A stretch of 64,000 bases of DNA, taken from positions 1,302,001 to 1,366,000 of the forward strand of contig NZ_JAAGNZ010000002.1 in assembly GCF_010747415.1 (NCBI RefSeq), given 5' to 3'. Under the pieces are notes generated by a model. The model saw only the letters and a program-made list of their open reading frames with translations. It made no database searches and was not told the DNA's origin. The position numbers and the translations under genes were made by a program. The first letter of the stretch is position 1; each line of letters begins with the position of its first letter. This document shows, in pieces, positions 33,498 through 42,037 of this stretch. The stretch comes from Spirosoma agri. GTDB taxonomy: Bacteria > Bacteroidota > Bacteroidia > Cytophagales > Spirosomataceae.

Positions 33498-35120
33498 ATG
33501 CGCAGACTTGGACTTTTCTGGCGAACCATTCGCTACTTACGTCTTCGACAACTGGTTTATCAGGTCATCAATCGGTTGCGAAGCCGGGCAAGGCTACGTC
33601 TTCCAGCCAGCGTACCGACAAGTTACTTTTTGACCGTTCCCCAAGCCGACAAACCCATAACCTACGTCAATCGGACGTTTACCTTTTTAAATCAGCCGGT
33701 TTCGTTTCCTGGCTCTATCGACTGGAATTATAGCCGGAACGGTAAGTTATGGACATATCATTTAACTTATTTCGACTACCTGAATCAAGCGGAGATCGAT
33801 CATCGTGGGGGAATGACGGCCGAGGAGGGCATTGACTTACTAAACCAGTTTATTGACCAAACGGACGCAATTCAGGCGGGCCTGGAACCTTACCCAACGT
33901 CGCTGCGAATCACTAATTGGATCCATTTTTTGAGCCGACACCAGATCACGAATAAACGAGTTAACGCTCATCTGTTTGCCCAGACAGATTTGCTCAATCG
34001 GCGTCTGGAATACCATCTGGCTGGCAATCATCTGCTCGAAAACGGCATTGCGCTACTCACTGGAGCCTTGTATTTTCAACAGAGACGCTGGTTTGATCGG
34101 GCGTCGACGCTTATCCGCCAGGAATTGACGACACAAATTTTGGCGGATGGCGCGCATGATGAACGTAGTCCAATGTATCACCAGCTATTGCTGGATCGAC
34201 TGCTGGACCTGCTGACTACTCTACGGGCTAACTCGTGGCACGTCGATTTAATGCTTATCGCCTTCGTTGCAGAAAAGCAGACCATGATGCTTAACTGGTT
34301 GAACACCATAACGTTCAGCAACGGCGATGTGCCCATGGTCAACGACGCAGCGTTCAACAGTGCGCCCACATCGGTACACATTCAGGCGAAAGCTGGGCGG
34401 GGACTACCCTCACCGACCCGTCGGTCCGCCGTTGCGGAAGGGGTTGGAGGAATATCTAGCGGCTATCGACTATTGCGCCAACCTCGTTACGAACTGTTTA
34501 CTGATGTGGGAGCCGTGGGGCCCGATCACCAGCCTGGTCATGCCCACGCTGATACGTTTTCGTTTGTTTTGTATGTAGACGCGCAGCCACTCCTTGTCGA
34601 TAGTGGTACATCCACGTATGAACCTGGACCGCGCCGGACGTGGGAACGGAGTACGGCGGCCCACAATACCGTCGAAATCAACGGACTAAATTCATCTGAA
34701 GTATGGGGTACATTTCGGGTTGGACGACGAGCCAGCGTAACACTGCTTGAGGAATCGGGCGATGTACTTTCTGCGCAACATGACGGCTATTCATCGCTTG
34801 GCATTATGCATCGGCGGACGTGGCTTCTGGAGGAGCGAAAAATTAGTGTCTTTGATCGAGTGATAGCGCATAAAGAGACGAGAAGCGCGCTTATTTCGTG
34901 CGTAGCCCGTTTCTATTTCCATCCTGGTGTGCTGGTCGTACTGGAGGCTGATACGGTGATTGCCGGAACAGTCAGACTAAAGTTTTTATCGGGTATGATG
35001 CCAACGGTCTTGCTTAAACCATATGACATGGCTATCGGATTTAATTTGTTGCAGGGTGGCCAATACCTTGACGTTACGTTTGCCGATTACCTGAATACTA
35101 TCGTAACGATTACTGAATGA
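33498..35120 (+). CDS. Heparinase II/III family protein
   Basis: A 540-residue protein without a clear signal peptide. The first half is alpha-helical and toroid-like, including a YHLAGNHLLENGIALLTGAL segment near 173, as in alginate lyases and heparinases. The second half is the heparinase II/III beta-sandwich domain with PGHAHADTFSFVLYVDAQPL near 352, SGTSTYEPG, RTWERSTAAHNTVEING and IMHRRTWLLE. The family cleaves uronate-containing glycans by beta-elimination. Within a biosynthesis operon and apparently cytoplasmic, it may instead modify lipid-linked or nucleotide-linked sugars. It overlaps the next gene by 4 bases. Confidence 0.88.
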   Translation: MRRLGLFWRTIRYLRLRQLVYQVINRLRSRARLRLPASVPTSYFLTVPQADKPITYVNRTFTFLNQPVSFPGSIDWNYSRNGKLWTYHLTYFDYLNQAEIDHRGGMTAEEGIDLLNQFIDQTDAIQAGLEPYPTSLRITNWIHFLSRHQITNKRVNAHLFAQTDLLNRRLEYHLAGNHLLENGIALLTGALYFQQRRWFDRASTLIRQELTTQILADGAHDERSPMYHQLLLDRLLDLLTTLRANSWHVDLMLIAFVAEKQTMMLNWLNTITFSNGDVPMVNDAAFNSAPTSVHIQAKAGRGLPSPTRRSAVAEGVGGISSGYRLLRQPRYELFTDVGAVGPDHQPGHAHADTFSFVLYVDAQPLLVDSGTSTYEPGPRRTWERSTAAHNTVEINGLNSSEVWGTFRVGRRASVTLLEESGDVLSAQHDGYSSLGIMHRRTWLLEERKISVFDRVIAHKETRSALISCVARFYFHPGVLVVLEADTVIAGTVRLKFLSGMMPTVLLKPYDMAIGFNLLQGGQYLDVTFADYLNTIVTITE

Positions 35121-36355
35121 GGATTTTATACGTAACCTTCTACTTCGAGCCGGACCTCTGCGCTGGGTCGTTTCGAAACACCGCGTTGGTAAACGCGTTA
35201 GCCGACCAGCTTACGCAGACGGATGTTATTCACGTCGTTACAACGCAGCCCAATCGATACCAGTCCTTCCGACAAACGGCGTTGAAACGCGAAGAACGAG
35301 CGGGTAAACAGGGCTGTCGGATATTGATCGATCGTGTTGCCGTTCCGACTCATGCCAGTGGTCGAACCGATCAGATATGGTCATTCCTGACCTATTATCG
35401 ACAAGCGCATCGACTGACGGCTGACCAGCACTACGACCTGGTTGTTGGCTCATCGTCGCGGTTGTTCACGGCTTTTCTGGGGGCACGGCTAGCGCGTCGG
35501 AGACGAAGCCCTTTAGTGCTCGACATCCGGGATTTGTTCCGCGAGACAATGCTGGAAATGATCGGCAACCCTTTTCTACGCATCGTACTGAATTGGGTAT
35601 TGAGAACGGTCGAACGATATACCTTTGGTTACGCCAATCATATTAACCTGGTTTCGGAAGGATTTCGGCCTTATTTCAAATCCTTTCCCACCGCAACGTA
35701 CAGCTTTTTCACGAACGGAATTGATGAGGAATTTCTAACGCTACTCTCCCAGGATGAGATTGGGGAAAGAAAACGCGCAGATCGACATTGCCATGTGAAA
35801 ACAATCCTCTACGCTGGAAACATCGGTGAGGGGCAGGGGCTACACAAAATCATTCCGCAGGCGGCTCGACTGCTCGGCGAACAATACCGCTTTGTCGTTA
35901 TTGGCGACGGTGGTGCGGTGAACAAGTTAGAGACATTGATTCAGGCCGACACGAACATCAACGTTGAGCTGCGCAAGCCTGTCAGCAGGAGGGAGCTGAT
36001 GGCTGAGTATCAGAAAGCGGACTACTTGTTTGTCCACTTGAATGACCTCCGCGCGTTTAAACGGGTGCTTCCTTCTAAACTTTTTGAGTATGGAGCAACG
36101 GATAAACCCATCATAGCTGGTGTGGCGGGTTACGCAGCTCAGTTCGTACGGGAATACATTGACAATAGTATCGTGTTCAAACCGGGCGATGTGGAAAATT
36201 TGATTGCGCAGCTACGCGAAACGCCCTATCGAACACAGTATCGTGCTGATTTTGTAGCTCGATTTCAGCGCAAATCAATTATGGAAGCGATGGCCCAGCG
36301 AGTGATACAGACCGTTTCACCGCTTGTCACACGGTCTAAAACGGCTGTATCATGA
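35117..36355 (+). CDS. Glycosyltransferase family 4, WbuB-like
   Basis: A 412-residue GT-B transferase of the WbuB (L-FucNAc transferase) type. Typical blocks are MRILYVTFYFEPDLCAGSFR at the N-terminus, VLDIRDLFRETMLEMIGNPF near 134 with the following aromatic-rich helix, a TILYAGNIGEGQGLHKIIPQ segment near 234, GDGGAVNKLE, and LFVHLNDLRAFKRVLPSKLF followed by EYGATDKPIIAGV. It overlaps its neighbours on both sides by 4 bases. The donor may be an N-acetylated deoxysugar by analogy, but this is inference. Confidence 0.88.
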   Translation: MRILYVTFYFEPDLCAGSFRNTALVNALADQLTQTDVIHVVTTQPNRYQSFRQTALKREERAGKQGCRILIDRVAVPTHASGRTDQIWSFLTYYRQAHRLTADQHYDLVVGSSSRLFTAFLGARLARRRRSPLVLDIRDLFRETMLEMIGNPFLRIVLNWVLRTVERYTFGYANHINLVSEGFRPYFKSFPTATYSFFTNGIDEEFLTLLSQDEIGERKRADRHCHVKTILYAGNIGEGQGLHKIIPQAARLLGEQYRFVVIGDGGAVNKLETLIQADTNINVELRKPVSRRELMAEYQKADYLFVHLNDLRAFKRVLPSKLFEYGATDKPIIAGVAGYAAQFVREYIDNSIVFKPGDVENLIAQLRETPYRTQYRADFVARFQRKSIMEAMAQRVIQTVSPLVTRSKTAVS

Positions 36356-37266
36356 ATCTATTATTAACAGGCGCTTCTGGCTTTCTGGGCAGCCGAATTC
36401 TAAACGAACTTGAGCTTAGGCATACCGTGACGACACTGGGTCGGCAGGATCTTGGGAGTAGCCACATTTGTTGCGATATGACCGACAAAGAACCCGACCT
36501 GGCCGATCGGTCAATTGATGTGGTTGTTAACTGCGCCGGTAAAGCGCATTCCGTACCGCGTAATTCGCGGGAACGGGCCGACTATGAGCGCGTGAATGTA
36601 CAGGGTACGTCCCGACTGCTGACAGCGCTCGAAACGTGTTCAACATTGCCGCAATCGATTGTACACATCAGTACGGTGTTGGTTTACGGACGTGCCGAAG
36701 GAAATCTGCTGGACGAGCAAACGACACTCGACGCCAGTGATGCTTATGGTTCCAGTAAGCTTCGGGCAGAAACAGTGGTGCGTGAGTGGGGCAACAAAAA
36801 TGGGGTTCGGGTAACGATACTGCGCTTGCCCCTGGTTGTGGCCGAACCACTAAACGGTAACCTGGCCACAATGAAGAAGGCTATACAGCGAGGCTATTAC
36901 GTGCGAATTGGCGATGGTGAAGCCCGGCGAAGCATGGTGCGCGCTGATGATGTAGCCGCTGTTATCGTGCGGGCTGCCGGAGTGGGTGGTACGTTTAACC
37001 TCACCGATGGCCATCACCCGAGCGTTCGCGCTCTTGAACAAGCCATTGCTCGTACTATCGGACGAGAGCGCATGCCGACTGTTTCGCTGAGCACCGCCAA
37101 GGCCATAGCGCGGATTGGTGACGGAATTAATGCCTGCATTGGCCGCAGATTTCCGCTTGATTCGATCGCGCTCCGAAAATTAACGGGTTCGCTGACATTT
37201 TCGGATGAAGCGGCCCGGCTGCATCTTGGTTGGAATCCGCGCTCTGTTCTCGACGTATTCCGATGA
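36352..37266 (+). CDS. NAD-dependent sugar epimerase/reductase (WbpV/WcaG-like SDR)
   Basis: A 304-residue extended SDR enzyme. The Rossmann motif LLLTGASGFLGSRIL is at 3-17, VDVVVNCAGKAHSVPRN follows near 60, STVLVYG near 105, and the catalytic YGSSK near 130. The N- and C-terminal patterns resemble WbpV and related 4-epimerases/4-reductases of O-antigen pathways, which act on UDP-HexNAc derivatives. Coupled by ATGA overlaps to the WbuB-like gene and to the initiating transferase, the same trio known from P. aeruginosa-type loci. The exact substrate is uncertain. Confidence 0.88.
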   Translation: MNLLLTGASGFLGSRILNELELRHTVTTLGRQDLGSSHICCDMTDKEPDLADRSIDVVVNCAGKAHSVPRNSRERADYERVNVQGTSRLLTALETCSTLPQSIVHISTVLVYGRAEGNLLDEQTTLDASDAYGSSKLRAETVVREWGNKNGVRVTILRLPLVVAEPLNGNLATMKKAIQRGYYVRIGDGEARRSMVRADDVAAVIVRAAGVGGTFNLTDGHHPSVRALEQAIARTIGRERMPTVSLSTAKAIARIGDGINACIGRRFPLDSIALRKLTGSLTFSDEAARLHLGWNPRSVLDVFR

Positions 37267-38228
37267 CGCCAACCGGCTCTGTTTTTCTGGCTGCTGTGCT
37301 GGTTTGTTGCGAACTGTTGTACCTGCGCGTAGCACGCCATTTCGGCATCGTCGATACACCGAACGAGCGGAGTGCGCATACCGGTTTGGCGATTATTCGG
37401 GGTGGGGGAGTGCTGTTCTGGATGGCGGCTTTGGTCGCATTTGTTCACAGTGGCTTTGTTTATGCCTACTTTTTCGCCGGGTTGACGCTGGTGGCCGTTG
37501 TGAGCTTTCTGGACGATCTGCGTAGTCTGGCGTACCAATACCGGATCGGTGCACACTTGGTCGCAGTTGGATTGCTACTCTATCAGCTTGATTACCCAAT
37601 GCCCGCGTTTTGGGTAATAGGGTTGCTGCTGCTGGCCGGTGCGGGTATACTGAACGCGTATAATTTTATGGATGGTATCAATGGCATCACCGCGTTTTAC
37701 AGCCTGGTTACCGTCGGCACATTATGGTATACCACGCTCCAGCCCGCGTCCAGTCAGGTAATCGACTCGTTACTGCCTAACACGTTCGTTGCGCTCTTGG
37801 TATTTAGCTATTTCAATGCCCGTAATCAGGCCATTTGTTTCGCTGGTGATGTGGGCAGCATGTCGCTGGCCTTCATTGTCCTTTATGCGCTGGCGCAGTT
37901 TATGATTACGAAACAGACGTGGTTGCCAATTCTGTTTTTAGCTGTCTACGGAGTCGATAGTGGTCTGACGATCGGGCAACGGCTTTATAGGCGTCAAAAC
38001 ATTTTCCGGGCTCACAACCTGCATCTATTCCAATTGCTGGTGCACAAACGGCACTGGCCGCACCTGCGCGTGGCCACGCTTTATTCACTCATTCAGGTAG
38101 CGATCAATCTGCTCGTGCTGCAAGCATTGACGTGGTCATTCGTGGGCCAAACGATGACGGCGGTAGTCGTAGTAGGGCTATTGATCAGCGTGTATGTCGT
38201 TGTGAAAGTGCGGTTGATGAACGCATAA
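37263..38228 (+). CDS. Undecaprenyl-phosphate HexNAc-1-phosphate transferase (WecA/WbpL family)
   Basis: A 321-residue polyprenyl-phosphate transferase with about ten membrane helices that initiates the locus 2 repeat unit. Motifs: DTPNERSAHTG near 25, LVAVVSFLDDLRSL near 80 with the metal-binding DD, NAYNFMDGINGI near 133, FAGDVGSMSL near 196, VYGVDSG and the cytoplasmic RAHNLHLFQLLVHKR near 255. ATG at 37263 overlaps the upstream stop as ATGA; an upstream in-frame start at 37230 adds only 11 residues and loses coupling. This is the second initiating enzyme in the window, of a different family from 7359-8036. Confidence 0.92.
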   Translation: MTPTGSVFLAAVLVCCELLYLRVARHFGIVDTPNERSAHTGLAIIRGGGVLFWMAALVAFVHSGFVYAYFFAGLTLVAVVSFLDDLRSLAYQYRIGAHLVAVGLLLYQLDYPMPAFWVIGLLLLAGAGILNAYNFMDGINGITAFYSLVTVGTLWYTTLQPASSQVIDSLLPNTFVALLVFSYFNARNQAICFAGDVGSMSLAFIVLYALAQFMITKQTWLPILFLAVYGVDSGLTIGQRLYRRQNIFRAHNLHLFQLLVHKRHWPHLRVATLYSLIQVAINLLVLQALTWSFVGQTMTAVVVVGLLISVYVVVKVRLMNA

Positions 38229-38258
38229 AAAAAGAGCCAGTTTCTGACAACTGGCTCT
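38227..38258 (-). terminator. Terminator of the thioredoxin-like gene, abutting the locus 2 end
   Basis: AGAGCCAGTT (38233-38242) and AACTGGCTCT (38249-38258) form a 10-bp stem with a 6-base loop. The T-run is on the minus strand and touches the plus-strand stop codon at 38226-38228. The hairpin may also slow plus-strand transcription, but without a T-run in that direction. Confidence 0.75.
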
Positions 38259-38305
38259 AGTTCAAAATCGATCGACTCCGCGCAATCGCGTTTATGTGGT
38301 TCCGC

Positions 38306-38758
38306 TTATTTCACGCTTTTGCCAATAGCAATCAGGTCTTCGGGCGTTTGCAGACCGATCACCTTCTTCAGGATTTTGCCATTCCCGTCGATGAACAACA
38401 GCGTTGGATAGGCTTCGAGGGGATAAACCTGCGACAGCGCCGGACCTTCCCCTTTTTCCATATCCATTTTTACGTTGATGAACCGGGCGTTGTAGACTTC
38501 ACCAACGGCCTTCTTCGTAAAAACATTTTTTTGAAGCAGCTTACAGGGGCCGCACCAGCTGGCGTAAGCGTCGAGGAAAATTACTTTCTTTTCGGCTTTT
38601 GCTTTTTTGAGGATGTCTTTCCAGGCGGCATCAGTGAACTGAATGCCTTCCGCGTTGTCTTTGGGAGCTGGTTTGTGGTCACCCGCAGAAATGGCCTGGG
38701 TAGCTGAGTAGCTGAATCCGACGAATAGAATGGTTAGGAACCAGATAATTTTTTTCAT
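38306..38758 (-). CDS. Secreted thioredoxin-fold protein
   Basis: A 150-residue periplasmic protein with a signal peptide (MKKIIWFLTILFVGFSYS). The thioredoxin fold holds FLDAYASWCGPCKLLQKNVF with a standard CGPC active site, then the cis-proline region YPLEAYPTLLFIDGNGKILK. It likely reduces or monitors disulfides in the envelope. The start at 38758 gives the signal peptide; the longer frame from 38914 would run into the engB promoter region. It stands alone, divergent from engB. Confidence 0.88.
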   Translation of the reverse strand: MKKIIWFLTILFVGFSYSATQAISAGDHKPAPKDNAEGIQFTDAAWKDILKKAKAEKKVIFLDAYASWCGPCKLLQKNVFTKKAVGEVYNARFINVKMDMEKGEGPALSQVYPLEAYPTLLFIDGNGKILKKVIGLQTPEDLIAIGKSVK

Positions 38759-38934
38759 GCTCGGACCGGTAGACCGGTTATTTTTTGAGTTTCGGATGAA
38801 TAACGCACCGGGAGGGCATTTTCGTTTCTGCCGGTGTTGAATAAGCAAATTAATAGGCGCACACTCAAAACACAAACAGTGTGCCATTTTCCTTAATCTT
38901 TCCGACCTTTGCAACCGTTTCAGTCCTTACTGCT

Positions 38935-39546
38935 ATGCCCGTAAAACAAGCTGAGTTCTTTGTCAGTAACTCTGATCCAGCCAAATGTCCAAAACCCGAC
39001 CGACCCGAATATGCCTTTATCGGACGGTCCAATGTCGGCAAATCGTCGCTGATCAATATGCTGACGAGCCGGTCAACGCTGGCCAAAATTTCAGGAAAGC
39101 CCGGTAAAACGCAGCTCATCAACCACTTTATCATTGATAATGAATGGTATCTGGTCGATTTGCCCGGTTATGGCTATGCACAGGTGAGCAAAACGGACCG
39201 TGAGAAATTTGCGGCTCTAATTGATGGTTACCTGACAAGCCGACCGAATTTGCTCTGTACTTTTGTACTGGTCGATTCTCGGATTGAGCCGCAGAAGCTC
39301 GACCTCGATTTTATGTACAATCTGGGCGAAAAGGGCTTGCCCTTCGTAGTCGTCTTTACCAAAACCGAAAAGCTGGGCCCCACAAAATTGCAGGCGACGC
39401 TGGATGCGTACCGGGCCCGATTGCTGGAAACCTGGGAAGAAGTCCCTGAGTTTTTTGTTACGTCGGCCATAACCGCTGCCGGGCGCGAGGATATTCTGGC
39501 CTTTATCCGGCCATTGAACCAGGCGTACAAAAGCGAGGAGAAATAA
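38935..39546 (+). CDS. engB: Ribosome biogenesis GTPase EngB/YsxC
   Basis: A 203-residue TRAFAC GTPase for large-subunit assembly. G1 is GRSNVGKSS near 31-39, the switch region KISGKPGKTQLIN follows, and G3 is VDLPGYGYAQVSK. The G4 position reads FTKTEK where TKxDK is expected, so the guanine-specificity Asp is Glu. G5 is VTSA. ATG at 38935 matches the family start; a GTG at 38881 adds 18 residues lying over the promoter-like GACCTTTG. Confidence 0.93.
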   Translation: MPVKQAEFFVSNSDPAKCPKPDRPEYAFIGRSNVGKSSLINMLTSRSTLAKISGKPGKTQLINHFIIDNEWYLVDLPGYGYAQVSKTDREKFAALIDGYLTSRPNLLCTFVLVDSRIEPQKLDLDFMYNLGEKGLPFVVVFTKTEKLGPTKLQATLDAYRARLLETWEEVPEFFVTSAITAAGREDILAFIRPLNQAYKSEEK

Positions 39547-39679
39547 ACGAGTGTTGGTTCGGTCCCCGTTGTCCAAATGGGTTTAGGTAGCTGGTCACTC
39601 AAGTACCTGTTCAACTTAATTAACAACTAAAAAGGCAATACGTCGGCCTAAACAGGCGTTACAATTTTACAACGTATTT

Positions 39680-40162
39680 ATGGAAGCATTAAAACAGATT
39701 GCCAACATTGCCGGTCAGAGCGGCCTTTTTCGGATCTTGAAACCTAGCCGGAATGGGGTTATTGTTGAATCGCTGGACGACAAGAAGGCCAAAACAATGA
39801 TGGGCCCAACGGCTCGTGTGTCGGTGCTGAACGATATTTCGATCTATGTCGATAATGCCGATCAGTCGATTCCACTCGCGGACGTGCTGCTGGCTGTCAA
39901 TGAAAAATACGGCGAAACGCTGACTGTTGATCCGAAAGGATCGAACAGCGAACTGGCCGACTTTATGGCTACCGTCGTACCCGATTATGATCGGGAACGC
40001 GTTCGAACGACCGATATCAAGAAGTTAATCGTTTGGTACGGCATCCTGCGCCAATTTGCACCGGAGGTGTTCGAGAAGCCAGCGGATGTGGTAGAGCCAT
40101 CGGCTGAAGCGCCCGTTGCTTCGGAAGCACCGGCTGCCGAAACAGAAGACGAAAAAGCGTAA
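39680..40162 (+). CDS. Conserved Bacteroidota protein (DUF5606-like)
   Basis: A 160-residue soluble protein. The first 140 residues are compact, beginning MEALKQIANIAGQSGLFRIL with GVIVESLDDKKAKTMMGPTA, SVLNDISIYVDN and KKLIVWYGILRQFAPEVF. The last 25 residues are Ala/Glu/Pro-rich and look disordered. I recall this pattern as the DUF5606 family restricted to Bacteroidota; its function is unknown to me. It has its own 130-base upstream gap after engB and a terminator downstream. Confidence 0.75.
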   Translation: MEALKQIANIAGQSGLFRILKPSRNGVIVESLDDKKAKTMMGPTARVSVLNDISIYVDNADQSIPLADVLLAVNEKYGETLTVDPKGSNSELADFMATVVPDYDRERVRTTDIKKLIVWYGILRQFAPEVFEKPADVVEPSAEAPVASEAPAAETEDEKA

Positions 40163-40248
40163 GTGGGTTTGTGGTGCTGGTTGTGTTTCTGCTGAAAACC
40201 AGCTCATCAACCGGATGAACCGCTAGAAGATACATTTTCAGTGAGAGC

Positions 40249-40285
40249 AAAAAAGCCGCGATGACCATTGGTTTCGCGGCTTTTT
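40249..40285. terminator. Bidirectional terminator between the DUF5606-like gene and pyk
   Basis: AAAAAAGCCGCGA (40249-40261) pairs with TCGCGGCTTTTT (40274-40285) around a 12-base loop. T-runs flank it on both strands and the two genes converge here. Confidence 0.85.
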
Positions 40286-40321
40286 AGTCATTGGACTAGT
40301 CTGAAAACTAACCCGGTCTTA

Positions 40322-41758
40322 TTAATCGACAGTGCTCAATTTAACGGTATTTGTCCGTCGTGCCTGTGTTAAGGGCATACTCAGCGTATTGATGAAAATA
40401 TCACCGGAAGCCAGCTTGCCTTGGCTAATCAGCGTCTGTTTGATACCTTCTACCGTCTGATCGACCGTTAGCTCAAGGTTTGGCTCGTAAGGCAATACCT
40501 GAACACCCCAGTACAGACCCAACGTGTTGCGGAGTTGCGCATCGTTGGAGAAAACAAACAGATCCGCTTTGGGACGGTGGTGCGATAACCGTTCGGCCGT
40601 GTAGCCCGAATTCGTAATACCGATCACCGCTTTTGCCTTCGTGTCACGGGCCAGTCGGCAGGCGCTCATCACTACGTTGTCGTTGATGACGTTCTCGCCC
40701 GGATGCTCGTTCACGTAGGCGTGATACCGGTAATAGATCTTGTCAGTATTCGCTTCAACCTGTAGGATCGTGTTGGCCATACTCTCGACCGCCAGAATCG
40801 GGTATTTGCCGGAGGCTGTCTCGGCACTGAGCATCACCGCATCGGCACCATCCATCACCGAATTGGCGATGTCGTTGATTTCAGCGCGGGTAGGCCGGGG
40901 CGCATCGATCATACTTTCAAGCATCTGGGTGGCAACGATAACGGGTTTGGCCGCTTTGTTGCACTTCTCGACCAGCATTTTCTGAATCATCGGCACCTCT
41001 TCGGCGGGTAATTCAACACCAAGGTCACCCCGTGCTACCATCAGACCGTCGGTTGCTTCGATGATCGAATCGATATTGACAATCGCTTCGGGCTTCTCGA
41101 TTTTGGCGATAACGCGGCAGCTCTTACCCTTCGATTTGATGTATTCTTTAATTTCGATGATTTCCGAGGCTTCCCGCACGAAGGAAAGAGCGATCCATTC
41201 GGCATTGTGCTCAAGACCAAATTCAAGATCTTCCCAGTCTTTATCGGTTACGGCGGGCATCGATACCCGCGTGTTCGGCAGATTAACGCCTTTTTTGGAC
41301 TTCATGGAGCCACCGTAAACAACTTCGGTGATTACGTCGGTGCCATCGGTGCCAATAACCCGAACTTCAAGTTTGCCATCATCCATCAGAATACGTTCGC
41401 CCGGATGGACGTCTTTGTACATATCCTTATACGGTGTACTGACGCGTTCGGCGGTGCCAATGATATCATCGTTAGTGAACACCAACTGGCTGCCCGGCAG
41501 AAGCATGACGCCATCTTTATTCTCAACGTTACCGATACGGATCTTAGGGCCCTGCAAATCCTGTAGCACACAGAGATTCAGGTTGTATTCTGCATTGATC
41601 TCGCGAATGCGGTTGAGCCGCATGAGATGGTCTTCGTGGGTGCCGTGGGAGAAATTAAGCCGGAATACGTTTACACCGGCTTTGGCTAATGCCAGCAATT
41701 GTTCTTTCGTTTCGGAAGCCGGGCCAACAGTGGCCACGATCTTGGTTTTCTTAGACAT
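40322..41758 (-). CDS. pyk: Pyruvate kinase
   Basis: A 478-residue glycolytic enzyme converting phosphoenolpyruvate and ADP to pyruvate and ATP in the cytoplasm. Signatures: KIVATVGPASETKEQLLALA at the start, NVFRLNFSHGTHEDH near 30, DLQGPKIRIGN near 67, VIAKIEKPEAIVNIDSI near 217 with the catalytic Lys, GLMVARGDLGVELP near 239 and TRAEINDIANSVMDGADAVM near 292. The length is standard for the short bacterial form without the extra phosphotransferase-like domain. It is monocistronic with a promoter match upstream and a terminator downstream. Confidence 0.97.
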   Translation of the reverse strand: MSKKTKIVATVGPASETKEQLLALAKAGVNVFRLNFSHGTHEDHLMRLNRIREINAEYNLNLCVLQDLQGPKIRIGNVENKDGVMLLPGSQLVFTNDDIIGTAERVSTPYKDMYKDVHPGERILMDDGKLEVRVIGTDGTDVITEVVYGGSMKSKKGVNLPNTRVSMPAVTDKDWEDLEFGLEHNAEWIALSFVREASEIIEIKEYIKSKGKSCRVIAKIEKPEAIVNIDSIIEATDGLMVARGDLGVELPAEEVPMIQKMLVEKCNKAAKPVIVATQMLESMIDAPRPTRAEINDIANSVMDGADAVMLSAETASGKYPILAVESMANTILQVEANTDKIYYRYHAYVNEHPGENVINDNVVMSACRLARDTKAKAVIGITNSGYTAERLSHHRPKADLFVFSNDAQLRNTLGLYWGVQVLPYEPNLELTVDQTVEGIKQTLISQGKLASGDIFINTLSMPLTQARRTNTVKLSTVD

Positions 41759-41799
41759 GAGGGACGGGAAAATTGGGCAAAAACGGCCAAGAGCCGGTG

Positions 41800-41807
41800 C
41801 AAAAATA
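41800..41807 (-). promoter_or_regulatory. -7 box of the pyk promoter
   Basis: The minus strand carries TATTTTTG, an exact TAnnTTTG match about 40 bases before the pyk ATG. No TTG was found exactly at the -33 spacing. Confidence 0.5.
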
Positions 41808-42037
41808 ACCGGCAGGGTCGATAAACAGTTGTCTTTACATAAATTTTACGCGTAATATCGAAACTCGGATGTTTACACACGCCTTTTTTCGCTGCAACAG
41901 GCTATGACGCTTACTGCATGATTTCTAGAGAATTGATCGTTTTTTTTAATCTTCTTTCGAGTTTGCGAGTTAATTTATAGAGACCGGTTCAACCGGCTCA
42001 AATCGATTGTATCGTTCAAACTACTTAATCTCCCGCT

